NCBI RefSeq assembly: GCF_021462505.1
Contig: NZ_JAKEDV010000008.1
Span: forward strand, 31,265 to 95,264
Source: Thermus brockianus
Lineage (GTDB): Bacteria > Deinococcota > Deinococci > Deinococcales > Thermaceae
Direction of reading: 5' to 3'
Length of the DNA stretch: 64,000 nt
Made by a program: the position numbers and the translations under genes. Positions within the stretch are counted from its first letter, which is position 1, and each line of letters begins with the position of its first letter. The notes beneath the pieces are model-generated. The model saw only the letters and a list, made by a program, of their open reading frames with translations. It was not told the origin of the DNA and searched no databases. This document shows positions 19,721 through 27,949 of the stretch, piece by piece.

Positions 19721-20665
19721 TTACCTCCTGAGGCCGAAGAGGGTGTTGAACCTCTCTAAGGTTTCCTGGTCGGCAAATTGAGCCCGAATGGTCGCGACCC
19801 TTTCCGGGGCACCCTTAGGCTTGGGGGCTTGGGGCATGACCGGGTAGTAGCCCCTTTCGGCGAAGATGGCCTGAGCTTCGGGCGACAGGAGGAAGCGTAG
19901 GAAGCGCTCGGCGAGTTGTGGGTTGCGGCTCCAGATGGGGATGGCCAGGGGCGTGGGCACCAGGATGGCCCCATCCCGGGGGTAGATGGCCACCAGGGGA
20001 GCTCCCTTGGCCGCCTCTTGCCGTACCCCAAAGTCTGTGGTGATGGCCAGAGCGTACTCTCCCCGGGCAAGCTTTTGCTGGAGAACGGGGTTGGACTGTT
20101 CAATGCCCAGACCCTGCTCCCGCAGGTTCTCCCAGAAGCGTTGCCCGAACCGTGAGGTGAGGGTCCCCACCGTGGCTAGGGCAGCCCCTGAGAAATTAGG
20201 GTCGGGCATGGCGATAAGGCCCCGGTATGCGGGTTTTAGGAGGTCCCGCCAACTTTGGGGGAGAGTGGTCAGGCGTTGGGTGTTAACAGCGATGACGTTG
20301 TAGAGGAGGCGTACCTCGTGGTAGAGCCCACCTCCAGGAGCGTACTGCACCGGGTACCCCGGGACCGAGGGAGGCACCCGGCGCAACAACCTCCGCTCGG
20401 CCAGCTCCTTGAGGAACGCCTCGTTGGCAAACCATAGGATGTCCGCTTGAGGGTTGCCCGTCTCTAACTCCGTTCGCACCTTGGCCACCACTTCGCCTGT
20501 TCCTGAGCGGAAGATGCGCACCTGGACCCCAGGGTTCCGGGCCCGGAAGGCTTCCACCAGGGCGTTGACGTCCGCCAGGACCTCCGAGGTGTAGAGGGTG
20601 AGGGTTTGCGCCCAAGCGCCTCCAAAGAGGAGGGCCGAGAGGGCAAGGAGTATGGTCCCCTTCAT
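19721..20665 (-). CDS. Iron/phosphonate-type ABC binding protein, copy 2
   Basis: A 314-residue exported protein (signal MKGTILLALSALLFGGAWA), paralogous to the next gene over its whole length: TLTLYTSEVLADVNALVEAF, VRIFRSGTGEVVAKVRTELE, SNPVLQQKLARGEYALAI, AERGYYPVMPQAPKPKG. Only two bases separate it from the second copy, so it starts a four-gene importer operon: two binding proteins, one permease, one ATPase. The two copies differ in the loops that face the ligand, so they may take different substrates. A TATAGG-like -10 just before the ATG suggests a leaderless start. Confidence 0.86.
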   Translation of the reverse strand: MKGTILLALSALLFGGAWAQTLTLYTSEVLADVNALVEAFRARNPGVQVRIFRSGTGEVVAKVRTELETGNPQADILWFANEAFLKELAERRLLRRVPPSVPGYPVQYAPGGGLYHEVRLLYNVIAVNTQRLTTLPQSWRDLLKPAYRGLIAMPDPNFSGAALATVGTLTSRFGQRFWENLREQGLGIEQSNPVLQQKLARGEYALAITTDFGVRQEAAKGAPLVAIYPRDGAILVPTPLAIPIWSRNPQLAERFLRFLLSPEAQAIFAERGYYPVMPQAPKPKGAPERVATIRAQFADQETLERFNTLFGLRR

Positions 20666-20704
20666 GGCCCCTATACCCTATGTTCTCCGTGTCAGGAATT
20701 GGTC

Positions 20705-20724
20705 AGGGGGGCCTGGGCCCCCCC
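20705..20724 (-). terminator. GC-rich hairpin after the Ugp-like binding protein
   Basis: GGGGGGCC and GGCCCCCC face each other around 20706-20723, between the stop of the upstream minus-strand gene (20742) and the next start (20665). There is no clear U tract, so termination is probable but not certain. Confidence 0.4.
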
Positions 20725-20741
20725 AACCTTTGTCCTAAAGA

Positions 20742-22022
20742 TCAGCGGCAGAAGGGCCTTAAGGCCTCCTCCACCCGCCTTTGGTCCTCCTTCGTGGCCT
20801 CCCGCACGTCCTTCCGGCCCAGGACCACCGCCTGTTCCGCCTCCGCGATGATGTCCTTGACCTGCTGGAGGTTGTAGACGGGAAGCTCAGCCCGGGCGTA
20901 GGCCAGTTGGTCGCGAGCTGTCTTGGCCTGGGGCCACTCCTGGAGGTACCTCTGCATGATGGGGAGGTTCCAACTGGAACGGCGGGCGGCCACATACCCC
21001 GAGTCCAAAGCCCACCGTGCTTGGAGTTCCGGGCTTGTCATGAATTTGATAAATCGGAGGGTGGCTTCCCGCTTCTTGGGATCGGAGCCCTTGAAGAGGT
21101 AGAAGTTGGCTCCGCCCGTGGGGGTCCCGTACCGCACCAGTTTGGGAAGGAAAGCGGTGCCGAAGGGGAAGCGGGCGTTGGTTCGGATAAAGCCCAAGGA
21201 GCCCGTGGAGTGGTAGATCATAGCCACCTTGCCGGCGGTGAAGTCTCCCGGGGTGGTCCCCCAGGCCACCACCCCCTCGGGGCTTACCCCGTGCTTCCGG
21301 GCGAGATCGGCTTTGAACTGCATCCCTTTACGCACCGGTTCCGTGTCCACCAGGACCTTGCACCCCTTTCCTGCGGGGTCGTAAAGCAGACCCCCTGCTT
21401 GGATGGTGAGGGCTTCAAGGAGCCACGTGGAACGGTCCTCGGTGGGAATGGCTACTCCGTAGCGTACGATGCGCCCTTGGGCGTCCCGCTTGGTGAGGCG
21501 CTTGGCGTACTCCACCAGCTCGTCCCAGGTGGCGGGGGGTTTTTCCGGGTCTAGCCCTGCTTCTCGGAAAGCCTCTTTGTTGTAGTAGAGGATGGGCGTG
21601 GAGCGCTGGAAGGGGAGGCTATAGACCTTTCCATCCAGGGTGGAGTTCATCATGAAGGCGGGAAAGAAGTCGTTTACCGCCTGCTTTAGCTCGGGGTCCC
21701 TGGCGATGTAGGCGTCCAAGGGCTCTATGGCATCCAACGAGAGGAGGGTGTAGAGTTGTTGCGAAAGCAAGATGGCCGTATCCGGTGGGTTTCCCGCCTT
21801 TATGGCCGCCACCACCTTGGCCTGGTTTTCCTCATAGTTGCCCCCGAAAACCGTGTTTACCCTGATGTCCGGGTTCTTGGCCTCAAACTCGCGGACGTAG
21901 CCTTCAATAAAGCGGGCCAGAGGGCCCGCCACCCCCACCGGGTAGTAGAAGGTGATGGTGGTGCTCTGCGCTAGGCCAATCCCCAACAGAACCCAAAGGC
22001 CGGCTATCTTTCCTGTCCTCAT
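20742..22022 (-). CDS. UgpB-like ABC substrate-binding protein, system 1
   Basis: A 426-residue exported protein. After the signal (GLWVLLGIGLAQS) come TITFYYPVGVAGPLARFIEGY, VNTVFGGNYEENQAKVVAAI, LPFQRSTPILYYNKEAFREAG and ATWDELVEYAKRLTKRD, the layout of UgpB-type binding proteins for glycerol-3-phosphate and glycerophosphodiesters. The NSTLDGKVYSLPFQRS region is the hinge. It is last in an operon after two permeases and lacks an adjacent ATPase. An alkaline phosphatase is transcribed divergently beside this operon, which supports organophosphate use. The exact ligand is inferred. Confidence 0.82.
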   Translation of the reverse strand: MRTGKIAGLWVLLGIGLAQSTTITFYYPVGVAGPLARFIEGYVREFEAKNPDIRVNTVFGGNYEENQAKVVAAIKAGNPPDTAILLSQQLYTLLSLDAIEPLDAYIARDPELKQAVNDFFPAFMMNSTLDGKVYSLPFQRSTPILYYNKEAFREAGLDPEKPPATWDELVEYAKRLTKRDAQGRIVRYGVAIPTEDRSTWLLEALTIQAGGLLYDPAGKGCKVLVDTEPVRKGMQFKADLARKHGVSPEGVVAWGTTPGDFTAGKVAMIYHSTGSLGFIRTNARFPFGTAFLPKLVRYGTPTGGANFYLFKGSDPKKREATLRFIKFMTSPELQARWALDSGYVAARRSSWNLPIMQRYLQEWPQAKTARDQLAYARAELPVYNLQQVKDIIAEAEQAVVLGRKDVREATKEDQRRVEEALRPFCR

Positions 22023-22034
22023 CCCTTCACCTCC

Positions 22035-22892
22035 CTAGCCTTTTAGCCCACTCCGGGCAAAGGCTTCCACGAAGCTTCGCTGGAAGAGCAGAAAGGCGGT
22101 GACCATGGGTAGGGCCACCAGTAAGGCTCCCGCAGCGATCAGGCCCCACTCCATCCCGCTCTCAGCGGAACGGGCGAAGCTGGCAAAGCCCAAAGAGAGC
22201 ACGCGCTTTTCGGGGCTTTGGATGACCACAAGGGGCCACAGGAACTCGTTCCAGTGATAGACCAGGCTGACCAAGGCAAAGGCAGCGAGCTGGGGGCGAA
22301 CTAGGGGCAGGAGAACCCGCCAGAGGACCTGCCAGGGCGTGGCCCCATCCACGTAAGCGGCCTCCACGAGTTCCTTGGGTATTTGCAGAAAGCCCTGGCG
22401 CAGCAGGAAGGCGCCCGTGGCCGAGGCGACATAGGGTAGGGCCAGGGCGGTTAGGGTATCGGCTAGGCCGAGCCTTTGAACGAGGATGAAGTTGGGCAGG
22501 ATAAGCGCGGAGGCCGGGAGGAAAAGTTGGAGGAGGATCAGGTAGAAGAGGGTGTTATTCCCCCGTCCCTTTAGATGAGCAAGGGCAAAACCGGCGGTGG
22601 TCACGGTCAAGACTTGCACTAGAAGGAGGCCAAGGGTGAAGGCCAGGGTGTTGAGGTAAAGCCGAGGGAAGTCGGCGGAACTCCACGCAAGCTTGAGGTT
22701 TTCCAAGGTGAACCTGCCTAGCTCCCCGCGGTTGAGGTCTGCGGTAGGGGTGAAGGCGGCGAGGAGGGTATACCCTGCGATAAGGGCGTAGGGCAAGGCG
22801 AAGAGGAGGGCGGGTAGCTGGCGGGCACCCTCCCAAGAAATACGCCGCACGCGGCGGAGGAAGACCTTAGGATGCACAGGGCTAAGCGTCAT
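22035..22892 (-). CDS. UgpE/MalG-like ABC permease, system 1
   Basis: A 285-residue six-span permease with the EAA loop KELVEAAYVDGATPWQVLWRVLLPL. The chosen ATG at 22892 lies in an 11-base overlap with the preceding permease; an upstream start at 22961 would add residues unlike the family. It pairs with the UgpA-like permease to form the channel for the binding protein 12 bases downstream. Confidence 0.87.
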   Translation of the reverse strand: MTLSPVHPKVFLRRVRRISWEGARQLPALLFALPYALIAGYTLLAAFTPTADLNRGELGRFTLENLKLAWSSADFPRLYLNTLAFTLGLLLVQVLTVTTAGFALAHLKGRGNNTLFYLILLQLFLPASALILPNFILVQRLGLADTLTALALPYVASATGAFLLRQGFLQIPKELVEAAYVDGATPWQVLWRVLLPLVRPQLAAFALVSLVYHWNEFLWPLVVIQSPEKRVLSLGFASFARSAESGMEWGLIAAGALLVALPMVTAFLLFQRSFVEAFARSGLKG

Positions 22893-23688
22893 AGTGTACA
22901 CCTCGCTCCAAGCGGGGTAGAGCGGTGAGGGCGAGGAGGGTGAGAGCAGTGAGCAGGACAAGGCTCAGGGCCCCCGCTTGGGAAAAGTCAAAGTACTCAA
23001 ATCCTAGGGTGTAAATGCGGTAAAGAAGATGGTCCGTGGCGCCCATAGGGCCCCCTTTCGTGAGCACGAAGATGTGGTCCACGTTCCTCAGGGCCCCCAG
23101 CACGGCCATTACCCCCACGAAAAAGGTGGTGGGGGAGAGCAGGGGCAGGGAAATCCGCAAGAAGGTGGCGACCCGCCCGGCCCCGTCAACCCGGGCGGCC
23201 TCGAGGAGCTCCCTGGGAATTGCCTGGAGCCCAGCCAGGTAGTAGAGCATGTACAGGCCCGCATCCTTCAGGATGCCCACCAGGGCCACGCTCAAGAAGG
23301 CGCTAAGGGGTTCCCCTAAGGGGTTTTGTAGCCCTAGTGCCTGGAGGAGGTTGCGAAGGGGACCCAAGGGGTTGAGCAGGTAGAGGAAGACAGCGGCAAA
23401 GGCCACCGTGGGCAGGATGACGGGGTGAAAGATAAGAAGCCGGGCAAGCAGCCTTAGCCGGCCGTCCCCCTCCACCGCCACGGCGGCCAACAGGCCCAAG
23501 GCTACGGACAAGGGTACCGTGAGGAGCGTGTAAAGGGCGGTAACCCTGAGGGCGTTGAGGTTCTCCGGGGCAAGCAGCTTAGGGAGTGCGGGAATGCCCT
23601 CCTTAGCCGCCACCGCAAAGGGGAGGTAAGTAAAGGCTGCCAGAAAGATGAGGGTGGGGAGGAGGAGCAAAGCCCAGGGTCCCTTCAT
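22882..23688 (-). CDS. UgpA/MalF-like ABC permease, system 1
   Basis: A 268-residue six-span permease with EAA loop RELLEAARVDGAGRVATFLRISLPLLSP. It is the first gene of the operon and divergent from the alkaline phosphatase. The operon has no UgpC-type ATPase, so it must borrow one encoded elsewhere, as CUT1 importers often do. Confidence 0.87.
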   Translation of the reverse strand: MKGPWALLLLPTLIFLAAFTYLPFAVAAKEGIPALPKLLAPENLNALRVTALYTLLTVPLSVALGLLAAVAVEGDGRLRLLARLLIFHPVILPTVAFAAVFLYLLNPLGPLRNLLQALGLQNPLGEPLSAFLSVALVGILKDAGLYMLYYLAGLQAIPRELLEAARVDGAGRVATFLRISLPLLSPTTFFVGVMAVLGALRNVDHIFVLTKGGPMGATDHLLYRIYTLGFEYFDFSQAGALSLVLLTALTLLALTALPRLERGVHYDA

Positions 23689-23712
23689 GCCTGAGAAGAC
23701 GTTACCTGCGTC

Positions 23713-23724
23713 CTGTCAGGACAG
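23713..23724. promoter_or_regulatory. CTGTC-AG-GACAG palindrome between ugpA-like and phosphatase genes
   Basis: A perfect 12-base inverted repeat in the 170-base divergent region, 25-36 bases upstream of the permease start. It could be an operator controlling one or both promoters. I cannot assign a regulator. Confidence 0.35.
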
Positions 23725-23805
23725 GGTCAGCTCGGGTTGGGCCTGGTGGGTACCTTGCGGCCTTCCGGCGGTAGCGGAGGGGAAAACCGGCGTTAGGGCC
23801 CGGCC

Positions 23806-23835
23806 ATGACACGCTCCTGAAAAGGCACCTATAGT
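23806..23835 (+). promoter_or_regulatory. Alkaline phosphatase promoter
   Basis: ATGACA at 23806-23811 and a good TATAGT -10 at 23830-23835 with an 18-base spacer. A Shine-Dalgarno (GGAGGTGAT) follows at about 23845 before the GTG start. Confidence 0.5.
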
Positions 23836-23858
23836 TTTGGTCCTGGAGGTGATATGCC

Positions 23859-25364
23859 GTGAAAAGGCGTGACCTTTTAAAAGGCGGCCTCATGGCGGGG
23901 GCCCTGGCCCTTATGCCCAGGGGAAGGGCCCAGGGGGCTCCCCAGAACGCTCCTTCCCTAGGGCGGCGGTACCGGAACCTCATCGTCTTCGTCTACGATG
24001 GCTTTTCCTGGGAGGACTACGCCGTGGCCCAGGCCTACGCCAGAAGGCGCCAGGGGCGGGTCCTCGCCCTGGAAAGGCTTCTTGCCCGCTACCCTAACGG
24101 CTTGGTGAACACCTATAGCCTCACCAGTTACGTCACCGAGTCCAGCGCCGCGGCCAACGCCATGTCCTGCGGGGTGAAGACCGTAAACGGGGGCCTGGCC
24201 ATCCATGCGGATGGCACGCCCCTCAAGCCCTTCTTCGCCGCCGCCAAGGAGGCGGGGAAGGCGGTGGGCCTGGTCACCACCACCACCGTCACCCACGCCA
24301 CACCCGCAGGGTTTGTGGTGTCCAACCCCGACCGCAACGCCGAGGAGCGGATTGCCGAGCAGTACTTGGCGTTTGGGGCCGAGGTTTACCTGGGCGGTGG
24401 GGACCGGTTCTTCAACCCGGAAAGGCGACAGGACAAAAAGGACCTCTACGCCGCCTTCGCCCAGGCGGGTTACGGGGTGGTGAAGACCCCGGAGGAGCTC
24501 GCCCGCACCAACGCCAGCAAGCTTCTTGGGGTCTTTTCCGATAGCCACGTCCCTTACGAGGTGGACCGGCGCTTCCAGGGGGTGCGGGTGCCGAGCCTAA
24601 AGGAGATGGTCCAGGCGGCCTTGCCCCGCTTGGCCTCCTATCGCAACGGCTTCGTCCTCCAGGTGGAGGCGGGCCGGATTGACCACGCCAACCATCTGAA
24701 CGATGCCGCGGCTACCCTCTGGGATGTCCTTGCCGCCGATGAAACGCTAGAGCTTCTCACCGCCTTCGTGGACCGCAACCCCGACACCCTCCTCCTCTTG
24801 GTTTCCGACCACGCCACCGGGGTCGGGGCGCTTTACGGGGCGGGGCGGAGCTATTTGGAGAGCTCCACCGGGATTGACCTCCTCGAGGCACAAAAGGCGA
24901 GCTTTGAGCACATGCGTCGCCAGCTTGGCAACAACCCCGACGCCGCCCAGGTGAAGGAAGCCTACCGGTCCATGAAGGGCGTGGCCCTCACGGACGAGGA
25001 GGCGGAACGGGTGGTGCGGGCCATCCGCGAACGGGTCTACTGGCCGGAGGGCGTGCGCCAAGGGGTGCAGCCGGACAACACCATGGCTTGGGCCATGGTT
25101 CAGCGCAACGCAGCTAAGCCTGACCGGCCCAACATCGGCTATAGCTCTGGGCAGCACACGGCAAGCCCCGTGGTTCTCGCCCTCTACGGGCAGGGCCTCC
25201 GCTTCTTGAACCTGGGGCTTGTGGACAACACCCACGTTTTCCGCCTCATGGGGGAGGCCCTGGGCATCCGCTACCAGAACCCGGTGATGAGCGAGGAAGA
25301 GGCCTTGGAGGCGCTTAAGGCGCGGCCCCAAAGCGTGCGTCACCCTGAGGACGTTTGGGCCTAG
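23859..25364 (+). CDS. phoA: Alkaline phosphatase, Tat-exported
   Basis: A 501-residue phosphomonoesterase that frees phosphate outside the cytoplasm. The N-terminus KRRDLLKGGLMAGALAL has a twin-arginine signal. VFVYDGFSWEDY provides the first metal Asp, TESSAAANAMSCG contains the nucleophile Ser, THATPAGFV, EAGRIDHANHLNDAA and SDHATG supply metal ligands, and GQHTASPV near the end the last His. Length and motifs fit the Thermus alkaline phosphatase. The start is the GTG at 23859, nine bases after GGAGG; the ATG at 23854 is followed at once by a stop in its own frame. A terminator follows. It is divergent from the Ugp-like importer, so together they can cleave and take up organophosphates. 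Confidence 0.9.
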   Translation: MKRRDLLKGGLMAGALALMPRGRAQGAPQNAPSLGRRYRNLIVFVYDGFSWEDYAVAQAYARRRQGRVLALERLLARYPNGLVNTYSLTSYVTESSAAANAMSCGVKTVNGGLAIHADGTPLKPFFAAAKEAGKAVGLVTTTTVTHATPAGFVVSNPDRNAEERIAEQYLAFGAEVYLGGGDRFFNPERRQDKKDLYAAFAQAGYGVVKTPEELARTNASKLLGVFSDSHVPYEVDRRFQGVRVPSLKEMVQAALPRLASYRNGFVLQVEAGRIDHANHLNDAAATLWDVLAADETLELLTAFVDRNPDTLLLLVSDHATGVGALYGAGRSYLESSTGIDLLEAQKASFEHMRRQLGNNPDAAQVKEAYRSMKGVALTDEEAERVVRAIRERVYWPEGVRQGVQPDNTMAWAMVQRNAAKPDRPNIGYSSGQHTASPVVLALYGQGLRFLNLGLVDNTHVFRLMGEALGIRYQNPVMSEEEALEALKARPQSVRHPEDVWA

Positions 25365-25384
25365 GCGAGGGGCTCCTCCTTCCG

Positions 25385-25405
25385 CCCGCCCCCGCAGGGG
25401 GCGGG
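25385..25405 (+). terminator. Terminator after alkaline phosphatase
   Basis: CCCGCCCCC, loop GCA, GGGGGCGGG: a nine-base-pair GC stem 20 bases after the phosphatase stop, followed by TCCTTCTCT. Confidence 0.65.
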
Positions 25406-25419
25406 TCCTTCTCTGGGGC

Positions 25420-25448
25420 TTGACTTTTTGAGATTGCATTGTCAATAT
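25420..25448 (+). promoter_or_regulatory. Zinc-cluster promoter with Zur/Fur-like dyad
   Basis: TTGACT at 25420-25425, a 17-base spacer, and CAATAT at 25443-25448. ATTG-N6-CAAT (about 25433-25446) is a small dyad across the spacer and -10, the place where a Zur-type repressor would act. The downstream genes encode zinc-binding proteins, so zinc repression is likely but the regulator is not in the window. Confidence 0.5.
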
Positions 25449-25470
25449 CAGTCACTTGAGGAGGTGCGCC

Positions 25471-26649
25471 GTGCGCGAGTGGACCAAGATCTTCCTCGGG
25501 TTTACCCTCCTTTTCCTCTCCCAGGCCCTGGGCCACGCCGCCGTACCTGAGAGGCCGGAGGCCTTTGAGGCGGAGGCCCGGCTCTTCGTCCTGGACAACC
25601 GGCCGGGGTATAGCCGTCTCCTCGCCTTGGACCTGCCCGGGGGCCAGGCGGTGGCGGAGCTCTCCCTGCCTCCCCGGGGCATGAGCCTGGTGGCCACGCC
25701 CTCGGGCCGCTACCTTCTGGTGTCCCGGGGTCGGGATACGGACCGGCAGTGGCTCACCGTGGTCTGGACGGGGAAGGAGGAGGGGCGTTGGAGCCGGCCC
25801 GTGATCGCCAAGAGCTTCCTTCTGGGACGGGGGTGGAACATCGGCCACGGCTCGGAGGCCTACACCTTGGGGGGCAAGCTCCTCGCCTTCGCCGAGCGGG
25901 ACGCCCTGGCCTTCCGTTTTGATGAGGAGGCTTTGGACCCGAAGGCGGCCTTCCAGGCGGAGACCCTGAGGCTCCCCAACCCCGACCACTACCACGTGGT
26001 GGAGGCCCCGGAAGGTACGTACCTCACCCTCTTGGCCCGGGGGCAGGTGGTCCTCTTTGACCGGGAGCTTCGGGCGGAGCGGGGGCGCTTCGCCTGCCCT
26101 GTGGAGCACGGGGAGGCCTTCCACCCCGAGACGGGCCGGAGCTTTTTCGCCTGCGCGAAGGACGTGCTGGTCCTGGAGGGGGGTAGGGAGCTTGCCCGCC
26201 TGGCCTACCCCGTGGGCGAGCGGGTTGGGGCTTTCCTGAAGGGGGATGGGGTTTTCTTCGGCTACTCCGACAAGGTTACCCACCTGCAGCGCCTGGACCC
26301 TCGAGGCCCCCAGCTAACCCCCATCCCCCTCGGGGGCGCGCTGCTAAGGGCCAAGGCCGACGGGAAGCGGGTTTACGTCCTCCTCACCGACGGGAGGCTC
26401 CAGGTGCTGGAGGGGCGGGAAGGGAAGCTTCTTAGGGAGCTCCGCCTTGCCCGGCCTTTCCCGGAGATGGAGGAGGACACCGGGGGCGCCATCTACCCCG
26501 ACCTGGCCCCCTGGCCCGAGCGGGGCCTCCTCTACGTGAGCCTGCCCCATCTGGGCCTCGTGGCCGAGGTGGACGGGGAGAGGGGCCGGGTGGTCCGGTA
26601 CCTGCACACGGGGGGTAGCCCCACCCGCCTGGTTCTGGTGCGGCCATGA
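25471..26649 (+). CDS. AztD-like beta-propeller zinc chaperone, paralogue 1
   Basis: A 392-residue exported propeller protein. The start chosen is the GTG at 25471 after GAGGAGGT, followed by a signal sequence (FLGFTLLFLSQALGHAA). Blades show short repeating strands (LFVLDNRPGYSRLLALDLPG, VVLFDRELRAERGRF, VLVLEGGRELARL). His-rich loops NPDHYHVVEAPEG and CPVEHGEAFHPETG, plus FFACAKDVLVLEGG, line up with the AztD-type protein at 27950 (CPRLHGEAV and AAFGCLDGVLLVERR). AztD is a periplasmic zinc chaperone that hands metal to the AztC/ZnuA-type binding protein. Overlaps the next gene by four bases (ATGA). Confidence 0.65.
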   Translation: MREWTKIFLGFTLLFLSQALGHAAVPERPEAFEAEARLFVLDNRPGYSRLLALDLPGGQAVAELSLPPRGMSLVATPSGRYLLVSRGRDTDRQWLTVVWTGKEEGRWSRPVIAKSFLLGRGWNIGHGSEAYTLGGKLLAFAERDALAFRFDEEALDPKAAFQAETLRLPNPDHYHVVEAPEGTYLTLLARGQVVLFDRELRAERGRFACPVEHGEAFHPETGRSFFACAKDVLVLEGGRELARLAYPVGERVGAFLKGDGVFFGYSDKVTHLQRLDPRGPQLTPIPLGGALLRAKADGKRVYVLLTDGRLQVLEGREGKLLRELRLARPFPEMEEDTGGAIYPDLAPWPERGLLYVSLPHLGLVAEVDGERGRVVRYLHTGGSPTRLVLVRP

Positions 26650-27077
26650 ACCCCATGCCCGTCTTCATGTACCTCCTGGGGGTGGATGCGGCCCAGGGCC
26701 TCCTCGAGGCCCTGGGGTACCGGAAGGCTCCCCATCCCAAGGGGGTGGGCTCCAGCCTCTACCTGGGGGAGGAGGCGGTGCTCCACTCCACGGGGCTCTG
26801 GTACCGGGGCGTGCTCTACCTCAGGCCCAAGGAGCGGTTCTACCGGGCTTCCCTCCCGCCCTATCCCCCGGAAGTGGCCCCCCAAGCCGAGCCCCTTCCC
26901 TTTGGGGAGGGCCTCGCCCACTACCTGCCCTTCATCCAGGCCCACGAGGAGAGGGTGCGGGCCCTCCGGGGGGAGGGACGGGAGCGGCTTTTGCGCCACC
27001 TCCCTCCCGTTGCCCGCCGCCACCTGAAGGAGTGGAAGTCCCTTTGGAGGAGCGATGAGGAGGCTGCTCGCCCTTAG
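26646..27077 (+). CDS. Unknown 143-residue protein in the zinc cluster
   Basis: Coupled to both neighbours: its ATG overlaps the previous stop by four bases and its 3' end overlaps the znuA-like gene by 23. No signal peptide is clear; VFMYLLGVDAAQGLLEALGY is an amphipathic start. The C-terminal half is basic and His-containing (HYLPFIQAHEERVRAL, LLRHLPPVARRHLKEW). I do not recognise it. The placement suggests a metal-related accessory role. The shorter start at the second Met (MPVFMY) is also possible. Confidence 0.6.
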   Translation: MNPMPVFMYLLGVDAAQGLLEALGYRKAPHPKGVGSSLYLGEEAVLHSTGLWYRGVLYLRPKERFYRASLPPYPPEVAPQAEPLPFGEGLAHYLPFIQAHEERVRALRGEGRERLLRHLPPVARRHLKEWKSLWRSDEEAARP

Positions 27078-27909
27078 CCTCTTCGCCGCCTCCGCCCTGG
27101 CCCAGCTCCAGGTGGCGGCCACCACCACCGTCTTGGCGGACCTGGTGCGCCAGGTGGGAGGGAATAGGGTCCGGGTGGAGAGCGTAGTGCCCCCCGGGGC
27201 CGATCCCCACGCCTTTGACCTGCGGCCTTCCACCGCCTCCCAACTCTCCCGGGTCCGCCTCCTCTTCGCCAACGGCTTGGGCCTGGAGCCTTACCTGCCA
27301 AAGCTCAGGGCCCTTCTACCCCCGGGGGCCAGGGTGGTGGAGCTCGCCCCGGGGATGCCCGACCCCATCTGCGGCCTCCTGGGCCTCCGGGAAAAGGGGG
27401 TCCACCTCCACGGGGACTGCGACCCCCACCTGTGGCTGGACCCCACCTACGCCCTGCGCTACGCCGAGCGCATTGCGGCGGCGCTCGCCCGCCTGGACCC
27501 GAGGGGGGAAGGGGCGTACCGCAAGAACCTCGAGGCCTTCCGCCAAGCGGTGGAGCGGGAGGACCAGGCCCTTTCCGCCTGCCTCGAGGGGAGGCGGCTC
27601 TGGGTGGTGGTGAGCCACCTGTCCCTCTCCTACCTGGCGCGGCGCTACGGCCTGGAGATCGTGGGGGCTCTTAAGGACGCCCACGGCCAGGAGGGAAGCG
27701 TCCGGGAACGCCTGGCCCTCTTTAAGGAGGCGGAGGCCAAGGGGGTGGACCTGGTGGTGGCGGAGCCCCAACTGGATCCTGCTCCTTTGCGCCGGCTGGC
27801 GGAGGAGCTTGGGGCGAGGCTCGTGGTCCTCTACACCGACGCCTTGGACCGGAGGGTGCCCACGTACCGGGACCTCCTCCGTTGGAACCGGAATGCCTTG
27901 TGCCCGTAG
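27055..27909 (+). CDS. ZnuA/AztC-like zinc-binding ABC protein
   Basis: A 284-residue cluster A-I binding protein. The signal is MRRLLALSLFAASALAQ. Zinc-family landmarks are ATTTVLADLVRQVGGNRVRV, PPGADPHAFDLRPS (first His), VHLHGDCDPHLWLDP (His-rich loop and second His), VVSHLSLSYLARRYGLE (third His) and the acidic ligand near LYTDALD. The short His/Asp loop is typical of zinc rather than manganese members. It lies between two AztD-like genes, but no ZnuB permease or ZnuC ATPase is nearby, so those must be encoded elsewhere. Confidence 0.88.
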   Translation: MRRLLALSLFAASALAQLQVAATTTVLADLVRQVGGNRVRVESVVPPGADPHAFDLRPSTASQLSRVRLLFANGLGLEPYLPKLRALLPPGARVVELAPGMPDPICGLLGLREKGVHLHGDCDPHLWLDPTYALRYAERIAAALARLDPRGEGAYRKNLEAFRQAVEREDQALSACLEGRRLWVVVSHLSLSYLARRYGLEIVGALKDAHGQEGSVRERLALFKEAEAKGVDLVVAEPQLDPAPLRRLAEELGARLVVLYTDALDRRVPTYRDLLRWNRNALCP

Positions 27910-27949
27910 CCCTTTACGGGGCCTTTGGCCTCGAGGGAAAGGAGGAACG

